Notes under the pieces: generated by a model
Seen by the model: only the letters and a program-made list of their open reading frames with translations
Databases searched by the model: none
What the model was told of the DNA's origin: nothing
Shown: piece after piece, positions 40,106 through 49,070 of the stretch
Layout of the letters: each line of letters opens with the position of its first letter
Position numbering within the stretch: the first letter of the stretch is position 1
From: Paucimonas sp.
GTDB taxonomy: Bacteria > Pseudomonadota > Gammaproteobacteria > Pseudomonadales > Pseudomonadaceae
NCBI GenBank assembly: GCA_031253995.1
Contig: JAIRVG010000075.1
Coordinates: 1-64,000, forward strand
Reading direction: 5' to 3'
DNA: 64,000 bases
Position numbers and translations under genes: made by a program

Positions 40106-40570
40106 TCAGAATGAAAGCCTGCTGGCCGCCACCAATACCACGGCGATCCCCAGCAGCAGGTTGATCCCCACCATCTTGCGGATCCGCCCCAGCACCGCGG
40201 CCCCCGCCGCCCAGTCACCGGCCTCCACCGCCTTGCGCATTTCTGGCAGCAACAGGCTCTGGATGCGCATGAACAGCGCGAACATGGCGATCCCGCCACC
40301 GATCATCACCTGCACATGCCGGGGCGCCGTATCCAGGGTGCCGAAGTGCATGTGCAACATGCCGACACCACTTACCGCCAGGACCAGGATCGAGATCCAC
40401 ACCCAGCTGAAAAAACGCGGAAACACTTCCAGCCACAACTGCAGGCGGGCCGGGCCTTCGAGCACCGTGGCGGCCGCCGGGCGCAGGACCATCCAGGCGA
40501 AGAACATGCCGCCCACCCACACCAGGGCGGCCAGGACATGCAGGCTATAAGGAAGGGCAAAGGCGGTCAT
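40106..40570 (-). CDS. CopD family membrane protein
   Basis: Predicted 154-residue integral membrane protein with four TM helices. The first helix has the family motif LHVLAALVWVGGMFFAWMVLRP with a histidine likely to bind heme or copper. Family members are linked to copper resistance or heme transport, but this is a stand-alone copy with no copC or copper genes beside it. Confidence 0.88.
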   Translation of the reverse strand: MTAFALPYSLHVLAALVWVGGMFFAWMVLRPAAATVLEGPARLQLWLEVFPRFFSWVWISILVLAVSGVGMLHMHFGTLDTAPRHVQVMIGGGIAMFALFMRIQSLLLPEMRKAVEAGDWAAGAAVLGRIRKMVGINLLLGIAVVLVAASRLSF

Positions 40571-40669
40571 CGGGCACTCCAGTCAGCGCAAAGGGCAATT
40601 GGCGGGTATGATAGCCGGCTCACCGAAAACACTGAAAATATATCCAGCCCTCCACGGGCGCCCGAGACC

Positions 40670-42814
40670 ATGATCAGCAACGAACTCAAGTCCCAGATTC
40701 AGGGCGCCTACTCGCGTTTTCTCGAAGCCAAGAGCCTCAAGCCGCGCTATGGCCAGCGCCTGATGATCGCCGAAGTCGCCAAGGTGCTGGGCGACATCGA
40801 CGTCGATGACGAAGGCCGGCGCAGCGGCGATCCGGCCGTGGTCGCGGTGGAAGCCGGCACCGGTACCGGCAAAACCGTGGCCTACAGCCTGGCCTCGATC
40901 CCTGCGGCCAAGGCCGCCGGCAAGCGCCTGGTGATCGCCACCGCCACCGTCGCCCTGCAGGAACAGATCGTGTTCAAGGACCTGCCGGACCTGATGCGCA
41001 ACAGTGGCCTCAACTTCAGCTTCGCCCTGGCCAAGGGCCGCGGCCGCTACCTGTGCCTGTCCAAGCTCGACCTGCTGCTGCAGGAAGGCCACGCGCAGAG
41101 CGCCACGGCGCAGCTGTTCGAGGAAGAAGGCTTCAGGATCGAGGTGGACGAGGCCAGCCAGAAGCTGTTCAACAGCATGATCGAGAAGCTTGCCGGCAAC
41201 CGCTGGGACGGCGACCGCGACAGCTGGCCCACCGCCCTGGAGGACCAGGACTGGGCGCGGGTGACCACCGACCACAGCCAGTGCACCGGCCGCCACTGCC
41301 CGAACTTCGGCCAGTGCACCTTCTACAAGGCCCGCGAGGGCATGGGCAAGGTCGACGTGATCGTCACCAACCACGACATGGTCCTCGCCGACCTGGCCCT
41401 GGGCGGCGGCGCCGTGCTGCCGGACCCGCGGGACACCATGTACGTGTTCGACGAAGGCCACCACCTGCCGGACAAGGCCATCGGCCACTTCGCCCATTAC
41501 AGCCGCCTGCGCTCCACGGCCGACTGGCTGGAGCAGACTGCCAAGAACCTCACCAAGCTGCTGGCCCAGCACCCGCTGCCCGGCGACCTGGGCAAGTACA
41601 TCGAGCAGGTGCCGGAGCTGGCCCGCGAGATCAAGAACCACCAGCAATTCATGTTCGCCGCCTGCGAGCAGGTGGCCGACTTCCGTCCCGGCGAGGATGC
41701 CGAAGGCCGCGAGCGTCCGCGCTATCGTTTCGTCGGCGGGGTGGTCCCGGAGCATATCCGCGAGATCGGCATCGAGCTGAAGAAAGGCTTCGCCCGTCTC
41801 AATGACCTGTTCACTCGCCTGGCCGACCTGCTCAAGGAAGGCATGGATGGCGAGAACAACATCGGCATCGCCAGCCACCAGGCCGAGGAGTGGTACCCGC
41901 TGTTCGGCACTCTGCTGACCCGTGCCCAGGGCAACTGGGAACTGTGGACCGCCTTCACCGCCGAGGACCCGGAAGCCAGCCCGCCCATGGCGCGCTGGCT
42001 GACCCTGGCCGAGAGCGGCGCGCTGTTCGACATCGAGGTCAACGCCAGCCCGATCCTGGCCGCCGAGATGCTGCGGCGCAACCTGTGGAACGTGGCCCAC
42101 GGCGCCCTCGTCACCTCGGCGACCCTGACCGCGCTGGGTACCTTCGACCGTTTCCGTATGCGCTCCGGCCTGCCCAAGGCGTCGGTCACCGCGGTGGTGC
42201 CGAGTCCGTTCCACCACACCGATGCCGGTGTGCTGCGGGTTCCCGACCTGCGCGCCGATCCGCGGGATGCCGCCGCCCATACCGCTGCGATCATCCGCGA
42301 CCTGCCGGAACTGGTGGAGGGATCGCGCGGTTCGCTGGTGCTGTTCTCCTCGCGCAAGCAGATGCAGGACGTGTTCGACGGCCTCGACCGCGACTGGCGC
42401 AAGCAGGTGTTCATCCAGGGCAACCTGTCCAAGCAGGAGACCCTCAACAAGCACAAGGCGCGGGTCGATGGCGGCGACTCCAGCGTGCTGTTCGGCCTCG
42501 CCAGCTTCGCCGAGGGTGTCGACCTGCCGGGGGCCTACTGCGAGCACGTGGTGATCGCCAAGATCCCCTTCGCCGTGCCGGATGACCCGGTGGAAGCGGC
42601 GCTGGCCGAGTGGATCGAGGCCCGTGGCGGCAACCCGTTCATGGAGATCGCCGTGCCGGATGCCTCGCTCAAGCTGATTCAGGCCTGCGGTCGTCTGCTG
42701 CGTACCGAGGAAGACCGCGGCATCATCACCTTGCTGGACCGCCGCGTGGTCACCCAGCGCTATGGCAAGGCTATCCTCAACGCGTTGCCGCCGTTCCGTC
42801 GGGAAATTTCCTGA
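40670..42814 (+). CDS. dinG: ATP-dependent DNA helicase DinG
   Basis: XPD-like superfamily 2 helicase of 714 residues that unwinds R-loops, D-loops and G4 DNA during replication stress. Walker A EAGTGTGKT near residues 62-70, the four Fe-S cysteines within 120-225 (YLCLSK, then CTGRHCPNFGQC), the DEGH box VFDEGHHL, and helicase motif VI QACGRLLRTEEDRG are visible. ATG 40670 gives MISNELKSQIQGAYSRFLE. A LexA-type operator was not clearly recognised in the short upstream region shared with copD. Confidence 0.96.
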   Translation: MISNELKSQIQGAYSRFLEAKSLKPRYGQRLMIAEVAKVLGDIDVDDEGRRSGDPAVVAVEAGTGTGKTVAYSLASIPAAKAAGKRLVIATATVALQEQIVFKDLPDLMRNSGLNFSFALAKGRGRYLCLSKLDLLLQEGHAQSATAQLFEEEGFRIEVDEASQKLFNSMIEKLAGNRWDGDRDSWPTALEDQDWARVTTDHSQCTGRHCPNFGQCTFYKAREGMGKVDVIVTNHDMVLADLALGGGAVLPDPRDTMYVFDEGHHLPDKAIGHFAHYSRLRSTADWLEQTAKNLTKLLAQHPLPGDLGKYIEQVPELAREIKNHQQFMFAACEQVADFRPGEDAEGRERPRYRFVGGVVPEHIREIGIELKKGFARLNDLFTRLADLLKEGMDGENNIGIASHQAEEWYPLFGTLLTRAQGNWELWTAFTAEDPEASPPMARWLTLAESGALFDIEVNASPILAAEMLRRNLWNVAHGALVTSATLTALGTFDRFRMRSGLPKASVTAVVPSPFHHTDAGVLRVPDLRADPRDAAAHTAAIIRDLPELVEGSRGSLVLFSSRKQMQDVFDGLDRDWRKQVFIQGNLSKQETLNKHKARVDGGDSSVLFGLASFAEGVDLPGAYCEHVVIAKIPFAVPDDPVEAALAEWIEARGGNPFMEIAVPDASLKLIQACGRLLRTEEDRGIITLLDRRVVTQRYGKAILNALPPFRREIS

Positions 42815-42912
42815 CGGTTCGTGCGCTCCCACCTGCACAATCTTTTTCATTTGCTGCTGTCTATCACCGGAACCAAGGGCTTTCAAAGCCCCTCAAGGAG
42901 AACTCCAGCCCC

Positions 42913-45150
42913 ATGTTGCGCCGTACCCTTCCCGCCGCCTTCCTGCTGATGCTCAGCCAGCCCCTGCTGGCCGCCCAACAGACGCTGTTCAACTTCGTGC
43001 GCCCGACCTCGGTGGTCAACGTGGCGACCGGGGATGCCAGCCTGCCGCAGTACAACGCGGAGCAGACGGCCGAGGGCGAGGTGCTGCGTCGCGTGGTGTT
43101 CAATCCGGCACAGCGCCCCAACCTGCGCATGAGCCCGCAGACCGGGGTGTGGGACTGGTCGGCGCAGAAGGCCCTGACCCTGCGCCTGCAGAGCGGCATG
43201 GACTGGGCCCTGACGGTCAACGTCAGCATCGAGAGCGGCGACGGCAAGACCCTCACCAGCCGCATCGACCTGCCCGCCGGCCCGGCGCAGACCGTGGTCA
43301 TCCCGCTGCAGGCCAGTTCGCCGCTGAGCCACGGCATGCGCGCCGGCCCGCCGATGCCCTGGACCCATGAAGGCCAGCGGGTGCTGGTCGCCAGTAGCGG
43401 TGGCGAGCTGGACCTGAGCCAGGTCACGTCCGTGACCCTGTCGATGAACCAGCCTAACGTGGCCCAGAGCGTGCTGGTGGAGAAGATCAACCTGCAGGAC
43501 GACGACAGCCTGCAGAAAGCCGCCTACACCGGGCTGATCGATGGCTACGGCCAGTTCAGCGGCGGGCGCTGGCCGGAAAAGGTCGGCAATGACGAACAGC
43601 TGAAAAGCGCCGCCGGCAAGGAACAGCAACAGCTCAAGAGCTGGCTGGCCGAGCGCCAGAAGCAACCGCTGGACCGCTTCGGCGGCTGGACCGGCGGACA
43701 GACCTTCGATGCCAAGGGCTTCTTCCGCACCGTCAAGCGCGATGGCCGCTGGTACCTGGTGACCCCGGAAGGCCATCCGTTCTACTCCCTCGGCGTCAAC
43801 GCGGTGAACGACGAGCCCGGACGCACCTACGTGGCCGGCCGCGAGACCATGTTCAGCGATCTGCCGGCCGCCGACTCGCCATTGGCGGCGTTCTACGGCG
43901 AGGGCAACAACAACGACGGCAATGCGTCGTCCAAGGGCCGTAATTTCAACCAGGGGCGCTGGTTCGACTTCTATGCCGCCAACCTCGAACGCAGCTACGG
44001 CACGCCGTGCGCGAAAACCGCGAGCGAGCCGTGCCCGCCGGCCAGCATCGATGCTGCCCGCTGGCAGACCCACACCCTCGATCGCCTGCAGGCCTGGGGC
44101 TTCAATACCCTGGGCAACTGGAGCGAACCGAGCCTGGAGAAAGCCCAGCGAGTGCCCTACACCCTGCCGCTGGCCATCGTCGGCGACTACGCCAGCATCA
44201 GCACCGGCATGGACTGGTGGGGCGCCATGCCCGACCCGTTCGACCCGCGCTTTGCCATGGCCACCGAACGCGCCGTGGCCATCGCCGCCCGTGATCACCG
44301 TGACGACCCGTGGCTGATCGGCTACTTCGCCGACAACGAACTGGCCTGGGCTGCCCCCGGTGACGATCCCAAGTCGCGCTATGGCCTGGCCTACGGCACC
44401 CTGCGCCTGACCACCGACGTACCGGCCAAGCGCGCCTTCCTCAAGCAACTGCGCGACAAGTATCGTAACCAGGAAGGCCTGTCCAAGGCCTGGGGCATCC
44501 AGCTGACTGCCTGGGAGCTGATGGAAGACCCGGGCTTCGAGCCGCCGCTGCCGAGCCCCGAGCATCCCGAGATCGAGGAAGACTTCAAGCATTTCCAGCG
44601 TTCCTTCGCCGATGCCTACTTCAAGACCATCTCCGATTCGCTGAAATGGCATGCACCGAACCACCTGCTGCTGGGCGGTCGCTTCGCCGTCAGCACCCCG
44701 GAGGCGGTGGCGGCCTGCGCCCAGTACTGCGATGTGCTGAGCTTCAACTTCTACACGCCCAAGCCTCAGGACGGCTACGACTTCGCCCGATTGCAGGCGC
44801 TGGACAAGCCGGTGCTGGTGTCCGAGTTCCACTTCGGCTCCCGTGACCGCGGGCCGTTCTGGCCGGGGCCGATGGAAGTCGCCCGCGAGGAAGATCGCGG
44901 TCCGGCCTACGCCGCGTTCCTCAAGGCGGCGCTGGCCGAGCCGGCCATCGTCGGTGCGCACTGGTTCCAGTTCTTCGACCAGCCGGCCAGCGGGCGCCTG
45001 CTCGACGGCGAGAACGGGCATTTCGGCCTGGTGGGTATCACCGACGTGCCGTACCAGGGTTTCATCGACCAGGTGCGCAAGGCCAACCTGGCGGTCGAGA
45101 AGGACATCGTCGGCACGGCGCACAAGCCGGAAGGCGAGGCCAAGAAATAA
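42913..45150 (+). CDS. Secreted GH50-family (beta-agarase-like) glycoside hydrolase
   Basis: Predicted 745 residues with a signal peptide (1-21). A carbohydrate-binding-like beta-sandwich occupies about 22-195, and a (beta/alpha)8 catalytic domain about 250-725. The GH-A acid/base is E476 in FADNELAWA and the nucleophile E638 in VLVSEFHFG, as in GH50 agarases. GGWT, GVNAVND and GFNTLGNWSE motifs support the family. No sulfatase or agar-use genes are nearby, so the substrate may be an exopolysaccharide rather than agar; this is inference. AAGGAG lies 16 nt upstream of ATG. Confidence 0.85.
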   Translation: MLRRTLPAAFLLMLSQPLLAAQQTLFNFVRPTSVVNVATGDASLPQYNAEQTAEGEVLRRVVFNPAQRPNLRMSPQTGVWDWSAQKALTLRLQSGMDWALTVNVSIESGDGKTLTSRIDLPAGPAQTVVIPLQASSPLSHGMRAGPPMPWTHEGQRVLVASSGGELDLSQVTSVTLSMNQPNVAQSVLVEKINLQDDDSLQKAAYTGLIDGYGQFSGGRWPEKVGNDEQLKSAAGKEQQQLKSWLAERQKQPLDRFGGWTGGQTFDAKGFFRTVKRDGRWYLVTPEGHPFYSLGVNAVNDEPGRTYVAGRETMFSDLPAADSPLAAFYGEGNNNDGNASSKGRNFNQGRWFDFYAANLERSYGTPCAKTASEPCPPASIDAARWQTHTLDRLQAWGFNTLGNWSEPSLEKAQRVPYTLPLAIVGDYASISTGMDWWGAMPDPFDPRFAMATERAVAIAARDHRDDPWLIGYFADNELAWAAPGDDPKSRYGLAYGTLRLTTDVPAKRAFLKQLRDKYRNQEGLSKAWGIQLTAWELMEDPGFEPPLPSPEHPEIEEDFKHFQRSFADAYFKTISDSLKWHAPNHLLLGGRFAVSTPEAVAACAQYCDVLSFNFYTPKPQDGYDFARLQALDKPVLVSEFHFGSRDRGPFWPGPMEVAREEDRGPAYAAFLKAALAEPAIVGAHWFQFFDQPASGRLLDGENGHFGLVGITDVPYQGFIDQVRKANLAVEKDIVGTAHKPEGEAKK

Positions 45151-45254
45151 ACGCCAGCCCAGTGGTCATTGTCCGACCCGCGTCTGTTCCCAAATCCCTC
45201 ACGGGCTGAAACAATGCCCGCCACTTTTCCGACAGGTCGTTCAGGAGTCGCCGG

Positions 45255-46400
45255 GTGCAGATTCAGGGTCATTTCGAGCTCAAGTTCGAAGCGGTACGCG
45301 AGGCCTTCGCGGCCCTCTTCGATGATCCCCAGGAGCGCGGCGCGGCGTTGTGCATCCAGGTCGGTGGCGAGACCGTGCTCGATCTCTGGGCCGGCACCGC
45401 GGACAAGGACGGCCAGGAGGCCTGGCACAGCGACACCATCGCCAACCTGTTCTCCTGCACCAAGCCCTTCGCCGCCGTCACCGCCTTGCAACTGGTGGGC
45501 GAGGGCAAGCTGCAACTGGATGCCCCGGTGGCCCGCTACTGGCCCGAGTTCGCCCAGGCCGGCAAGGACACGGTAACCCTGCGCCAGTTGCTGTGCCACC
45601 AGGCCGGCCTGCCGGCGATCCGCGAGCTGCTGCCCGCCGAGGCGCTGTACGACTGGCAGGCCATGGTCGACGCCCTGGCCGCCGAGGCGCCGTGGTGGAC
45701 GCCGGGCACCGCCCATGGCTATGCGGCGATCACCTATGGCTGGCTGGTCGGCGAACTGATCCGCCGCGCCGATGGCCGTGGCCCCGGCGAGTCCATCGTC
45801 GCCCGCACGGCGAAGCCGCTGGGCCTGGACTTCCATATCGGCCTGGACGACGCCGAGTTCCACCGCGTCGCCCACATCGCCCGGGGCAAGGGCAACCTCG
45901 GTGATGCCGCGGCGCAGCGCCTGCTCAAGGTCACCATGACCGAGCCCCAGGCCCTGTCCACCCGCGCCTTCACCAACCCGCCGGCGATCCTCACCAGCAC
46001 CAACAAGCCGGAATGGCGGCGCATGCAGCAACCCGCGGCGAATGGCCACGGCAACGCCCGCAGCCTCGCCGGCTTCTACGCCGGCCTGCTCGATGGCAGC
46101 CTGCTGGAGTCGGAACTGCTCGACGAACTGACCCGCGAACACAGCCTGGGCGAGGACAAGACCCTGCTGACCCAGACCCGCTTCGGCCTTGGCTGCATGC
46201 TCGACCAGCCGCAGGTGGCCAACGCCACCTTCGGCCTCGGCGCCCGTGCCTTCGGGCATCCGGGGGCAGGAGGCTCGGTCGGTTTCGCCGATCCGGAGCA
46301 CGACGTCGCCTTCGGCTTCGTCACCAATACCCTCGGCCCTTACATCCTCATGGACCCTCGCGCGCAGAAACTGGTGCGGGTCCTGGCAACCTGCCTTTGA
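45255..46400 (+). CDS. Serine hydrolase, class C beta-lactamase/EstB family
   Basis: Predicted 381-residue cytosolic esterase-like enzyme. Catalytic S67-x-x-K70 in LFSCTKP and Y156 in YAAITYGW form the family triad; HPGAGGSVGFAD near the C-terminus replaces the KTG motif. No signal peptide, so an esterase is more likely than a periplasmic beta-lactamase. Start GTG 45255 with CAGGAG 9 nt upstream. Confidence 0.92.
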   Translation: MQIQGHFELKFEAVREAFAALFDDPQERGAALCIQVGGETVLDLWAGTADKDGQEAWHSDTIANLFSCTKPFAAVTALQLVGEGKLQLDAPVARYWPEFAQAGKDTVTLRQLLCHQAGLPAIRELLPAEALYDWQAMVDALAAEAPWWTPGTAHGYAAITYGWLVGELIRRADGRGPGESIVARTAKPLGLDFHIGLDDAEFHRVAHIARGKGNLGDAAAQRLLKVTMTEPQALSTRAFTNPPAILTSTNKPEWRRMQQPAANGHGNARSLAGFYAGLLDGSLLESELLDELTREHSLGEDKTLLTQTRFGLGCMLDQPQVANATFGLGARAFGHPGAGGSVGFADPEHDVAFGFVTNTLGPYILMDPRAQKLVRVLATCL

Positions 46401-46487
46401 TCGGCTGGCCCTGTACTCGGGGCCGCCGTTGGCTATTCTGCAACCACTTCATTTGTATTTTTCTTTCATTTTCATGGTGTATCGCTG

Positions 46488-47492
46488 ATGTCTTCACATA
46501 AAACCTTAGCTCTTGCCCTGTGCCTGGCCATCACCGGTTGCGCCCAGCATCCCCAGAACGACAGCGCCGACAGCGGTAGCGGCTGGTGGCCGTTCGGTTC
46601 GGACAAGGTGGCTGACAAGGAAGTGAAGGACGCAGTCAACGAGAAGGTCGCCAAGGCCGAGGCCAAGGCGGAAGCCAAGTCCGAAGGCGGCAGCTGGTGG
46701 TGGCCATTCGGTGGTAGCGACGACAAGCCCGCCGAAAAGACTGCCGCCGTGCCGAAGATCGACGTGAAAGCCACCCAGGCCTGGCTGGACAGCTACGAGC
46801 CGAAGCTGCGCGAAGCGGTCAAGGACAGCAAGCTCGAACTGGAGCGCCGTGAAGACGTGCTGGTGGTGACCCTGCCGGTGGACAGCGGCTATAACCCGGA
46901 CCGCCCGGCCATGCTCTTGCCGGTGTCCCTCGGCCCGATCACCCGCGTAGCCAAGATCATCGAGACCGACAGCAAGACCGCCGTGCTGATCCTCGGCCAT
47001 GCCGACAGCAGCGGCGCCGCCGCGGTCAACCAGAAACTCAGCCTGGAACGCGCGGCATCGGTGTCGGCGATCTTCCGCCTGAGCGGGCTGCAGCGTGACC
47101 GCCTGAACCTGCGCGGCATGGGCTCGGTGGCGCCGCGTGCGGCCAACGACAGCCCGCAGGGTCGTTCGCTGAACCGCCGTGTGGAAATGATCCTGACTCC
47201 GCAGCCGACCATGGTCGCGCTGCTCGCCAAGTACCAGCAGCCAACCCCGAGCCCGGCCGAATTGGTCGCGGTGCAGGACGCCAAGCCGGCCGCTGCTGCC
47301 AAGCCAGCGGCCAAGCCAGCGGCCAAAGCGCCAGCCAAGGCCCCGGCCAAGGCTGCTGCGGCAAAGAAAACCACCCCGGCGAAAACCGCCGCGGCCACCA
47401 AGAAAGCGGCTCCAGCCAAACCGGCTGCGAAAAAAGCCGAGCCCGCGGCGAAGAAGGTCGCGGCCAACAACAGCCCTGCGAAGACCAACTGA
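46488..47492 (+). CDS. OmpA-family lipoprotein with histone-H1/AlgP-like C-terminal tail
   Basis: Predicted 334 residues. Lipobox ITGC (Cys 18), two Trp-rich WWPFG repeats (about 33-37 and 71-75) around a charged helical spacer, an OmpA_C domain (about 120-240) with LILGHADSSGAAAVNQKLSLERA, and a tail (about 258-334) made almost only of Lys, Ala and Pro (repeats such as KPAAKPAAK and KAPAKAPAK). The tail resembles AlgP and eukaryotic H1 and could bind peptidoglycan, LPS or DNA. Domain fusion is seen directly; its purpose is inferred. Confidence 0.88.
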   Translation: MSSHKTLALALCLAITGCAQHPQNDSADSGSGWWPFGSDKVADKEVKDAVNEKVAKAEAKAEAKSEGGSWWWPFGGSDDKPAEKTAAVPKIDVKATQAWLDSYEPKLREAVKDSKLELERREDVLVVTLPVDSGYNPDRPAMLLPVSLGPITRVAKIIETDSKTAVLILGHADSSGAAAVNQKLSLERAASVSAIFRLSGLQRDRLNLRGMGSVAPRAANDSPQGRSLNRRVEMILTPQPTMVALLAKYQQPTPSPAELVAVQDAKPAAAAKPAAKPAAKAPAKAPAKAAAAKKTTPAKTAAATKKAAPAKPAAKKAEPAAKKVAANNSPAKTN

Positions 47493-47513
47493 TCCTCTCA
47501 AGGAACGCTGTAG

Positions 47514-48161
47514 ATGACTCAATCCCTGGCTGATATGCGCCGTGACTACACCCGTGATGGCCTGGCCGAGGCGCAAGCCCCGGCCGAGCCGTTCGGCTTG
47601 TTCCACCAGTGGTTCGCCGACGCGGTGAAAACCGAACAGGCTCCGGTGGAGGCCAATGCCATGACCCTGGCCACCGTCGACGGGCAGGGCCGGCCGCATT
47701 GCCGCGTCCTGCTGCTCAAGGGCCTGGACGAGCACGGCTTCACCTTCTTCACCAACTACGAGAGCGCCAAGGGCCAGCACCTCATGGCCAATCCGTTCGC
47801 CGCCATGACCTTCTTCTGGCCGGCGCTGGAGCGCCAGGTGCGCATCGAAGGGAAGGTGGTGAAGGTGTCGCCGGAAGAATCCGACGCCTATTACCAGGTT
47901 CGTCCGCTGGGCAGCCGCCTGGGCGCCTGGGCGTCACCGCAGAGCCGGGTGATCGCCGACCGCGGCGAACTGGAAGACTTGCTCAAGGCCACCGAACAGC
48001 GCTTCAGCGACAGCCAGCCGCATTGCCCGGAACACTGGGGCGGCTACCGCCTGCTGCCGGAGCGCATCGAGTTCTGGCAGGGGCGTGCCAGCCGCCTGCA
48101 TGACCGTCTCAACTATCGCCTGCAAGAGGGCAACTGGCTGCGTGAGCGCCTGGCTCCCTAA
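47514..48161 (+). CDS. pdxH: Pyridoxine/pyridoxamine 5'-phosphate oxidase
   Basis: FMN-dependent oxidase making pyridoxal 5'-phosphate, 215 residues, normal length. FMN-binding RVLLLKGLDEHGFTFFTNYES, and the C-terminal SRLHDRLNYR / W..ERLAP signature that closes the active site. AAGGAA precedes ATG 47514. It ends in a 4-nt convergent overlap with the next gene. Confidence 0.98.
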   Translation: MTQSLADMRRDYTRDGLAEAQAPAEPFGLFHQWFADAVKTEQAPVEANAMTLATVDGQGRPHCRVLLLKGLDEHGFTFFTNYESAKGQHLMANPFAAMTFFWPALERQVRIEGKVVKVSPEESDAYYQVRPLGSRLGAWASPQSRVIADRGELEDLLKATEQRFSDSQPHCPEHWGGYRLLPERIEFWQGRASRLHDRLNYRLQEGNWLRERLAP

Positions 48162-48391
48162 GCGTTGTACTCGGCGGCCTGGCGTTCCAGCCAGGCCGCC
48201 AACTCCTTCCGTTTGACCTTCTGCGCCCTGGCAGCGTCCAACCTATCAAGCATGAACGCACGCTTGCCCTCGTCCTTGCCGGCAAAGGACAAGGCCAGGT
48301 CGCGGTCGGTCCAGCGACGGATTCGCACATACAGCCAGCCGTGGAAATACAGGCCAGCCACGGTGGTAATGGCGATGATGAAGTAATCCAT
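48158..48391 (-). CDS. Small conserved protein with one N-terminal TM segment
   Basis: Predicted 77 residues: a hydrophobic helix (2-22, DYFIIAITTVAGLYFHGWLY) followed by a highly charged helical region (RIRRWTDRDLAL, then KRKELAAWLERQ). Pseudomonas-conserved type of membrane-anchored coiled segment; function unknown. Overlaps the pdxH stop by 4 nt. Confidence 0.65.
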   Translation of the reverse strand: MDYFIIAITTVAGLYFHGWLYVRIRRWTDRDLALSFAGKDEGKRAFMLDRLDAARAQKVKRKELAAWLERQAAEYNA

Positions 48392-48537
48392 GTCTATTCT
48401 TGTTTCCCAAGTCTTCTGAAGGTTCAGGGCCTGCTGCCTGTACTGAAGCTGAATGGAAGCAATTTTTCCCTGGGCGTGTCGTGACAGTCGTCAATGCGCG
48501 CAGTCTAATGAGCACCTGTCTTTAAGGAGATGATCCT

Positions 48538-49002
48538 ATGCGTAAATCTGTACTGCTGGTCGCATCGTTTACCACGATGTCGCTGCTGCTGGGCGGTTGT
48601 GCCTCCAACCTGTCCGGTGATTCCTATTCCCGGGACGAGGCACGCCGCGTGCAGACCGTGCGCATGGGCACCATCGAATCCCTGCGGCCGGTCAAGATCG
48701 AAGGCACCAAGACCCCGATCGGCGGTGGCGCCGGCGCGGTCGTCGGTGGTGTCGCCGGTAGCGCCATCGGTGGCGGTCGCGGCAGCATCGTCGCGGCGGT
48801 GATCGGTGCGGTCGCCGGTGGCCTGGCGGGCTCCGCCGCCGAAGAGGGCCTGACCCGAACCCAGGGCGTGGAAATCACCGTGCGTGAAGACGACGGCAGC
48901 ATGCGCGCCTACGTGCAGCAGGTTCAGGAAAACGAGATTTTCCGGGTTGGTGAGCGTGTGCGCATCATGACCGTCAACGGCACCAGTCGCGTCAGTCACT
49001 GA
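48538..49002 (+). CDS. Glycine-zipper outer-membrane lipoprotein (SlyB/PcpY-like)
   Basis: Predicted 154-residue lipoprotein with lipobox LLGGC (Cys 21) and a glycine-zipper 2TM segment (about 62-100) of repeated GxxxG (GGGAGAVVGGVAGSAIGGG). The C-terminal part (about 105-154) is a small beta domain found in SlyB-type proteins. Probably contributes to outer-membrane integrity. AAGGAG precedes ATG 48538. Confidence 0.9.
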   Translation: MRKSVLLVASFTTMSLLLGGCASNLSGDSYSRDEARRVQTVRMGTIESLRPVKIEGTKTPIGGGAGAVVGGVAGSAIGGGRGSIVAAVIGAVAGGLAGSAAEEGLTRTQGVEITVREDDGSMRAYVQQVQENEIFRVGERVRIMTVNGTSRVSH

Positions 49003-49020
49003 ACACTGGCGGCCACAACG

Positions 49021-49058
49021 AAAAACCCCGAGCCGGCTTGCGCCGCTCGGGGTTTTTT
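49021..49058. terminator. Bidirectional terminator
   Basis: Perfect 13-bp stem AAAAACCCCGAGC / GCTCGGGGTTTTT with an 11-nt loop, between convergent stops at 49002 and 49071. Confidence 0.95.
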
Positions 49059-49070
49059 CTTGCCTGTGGA

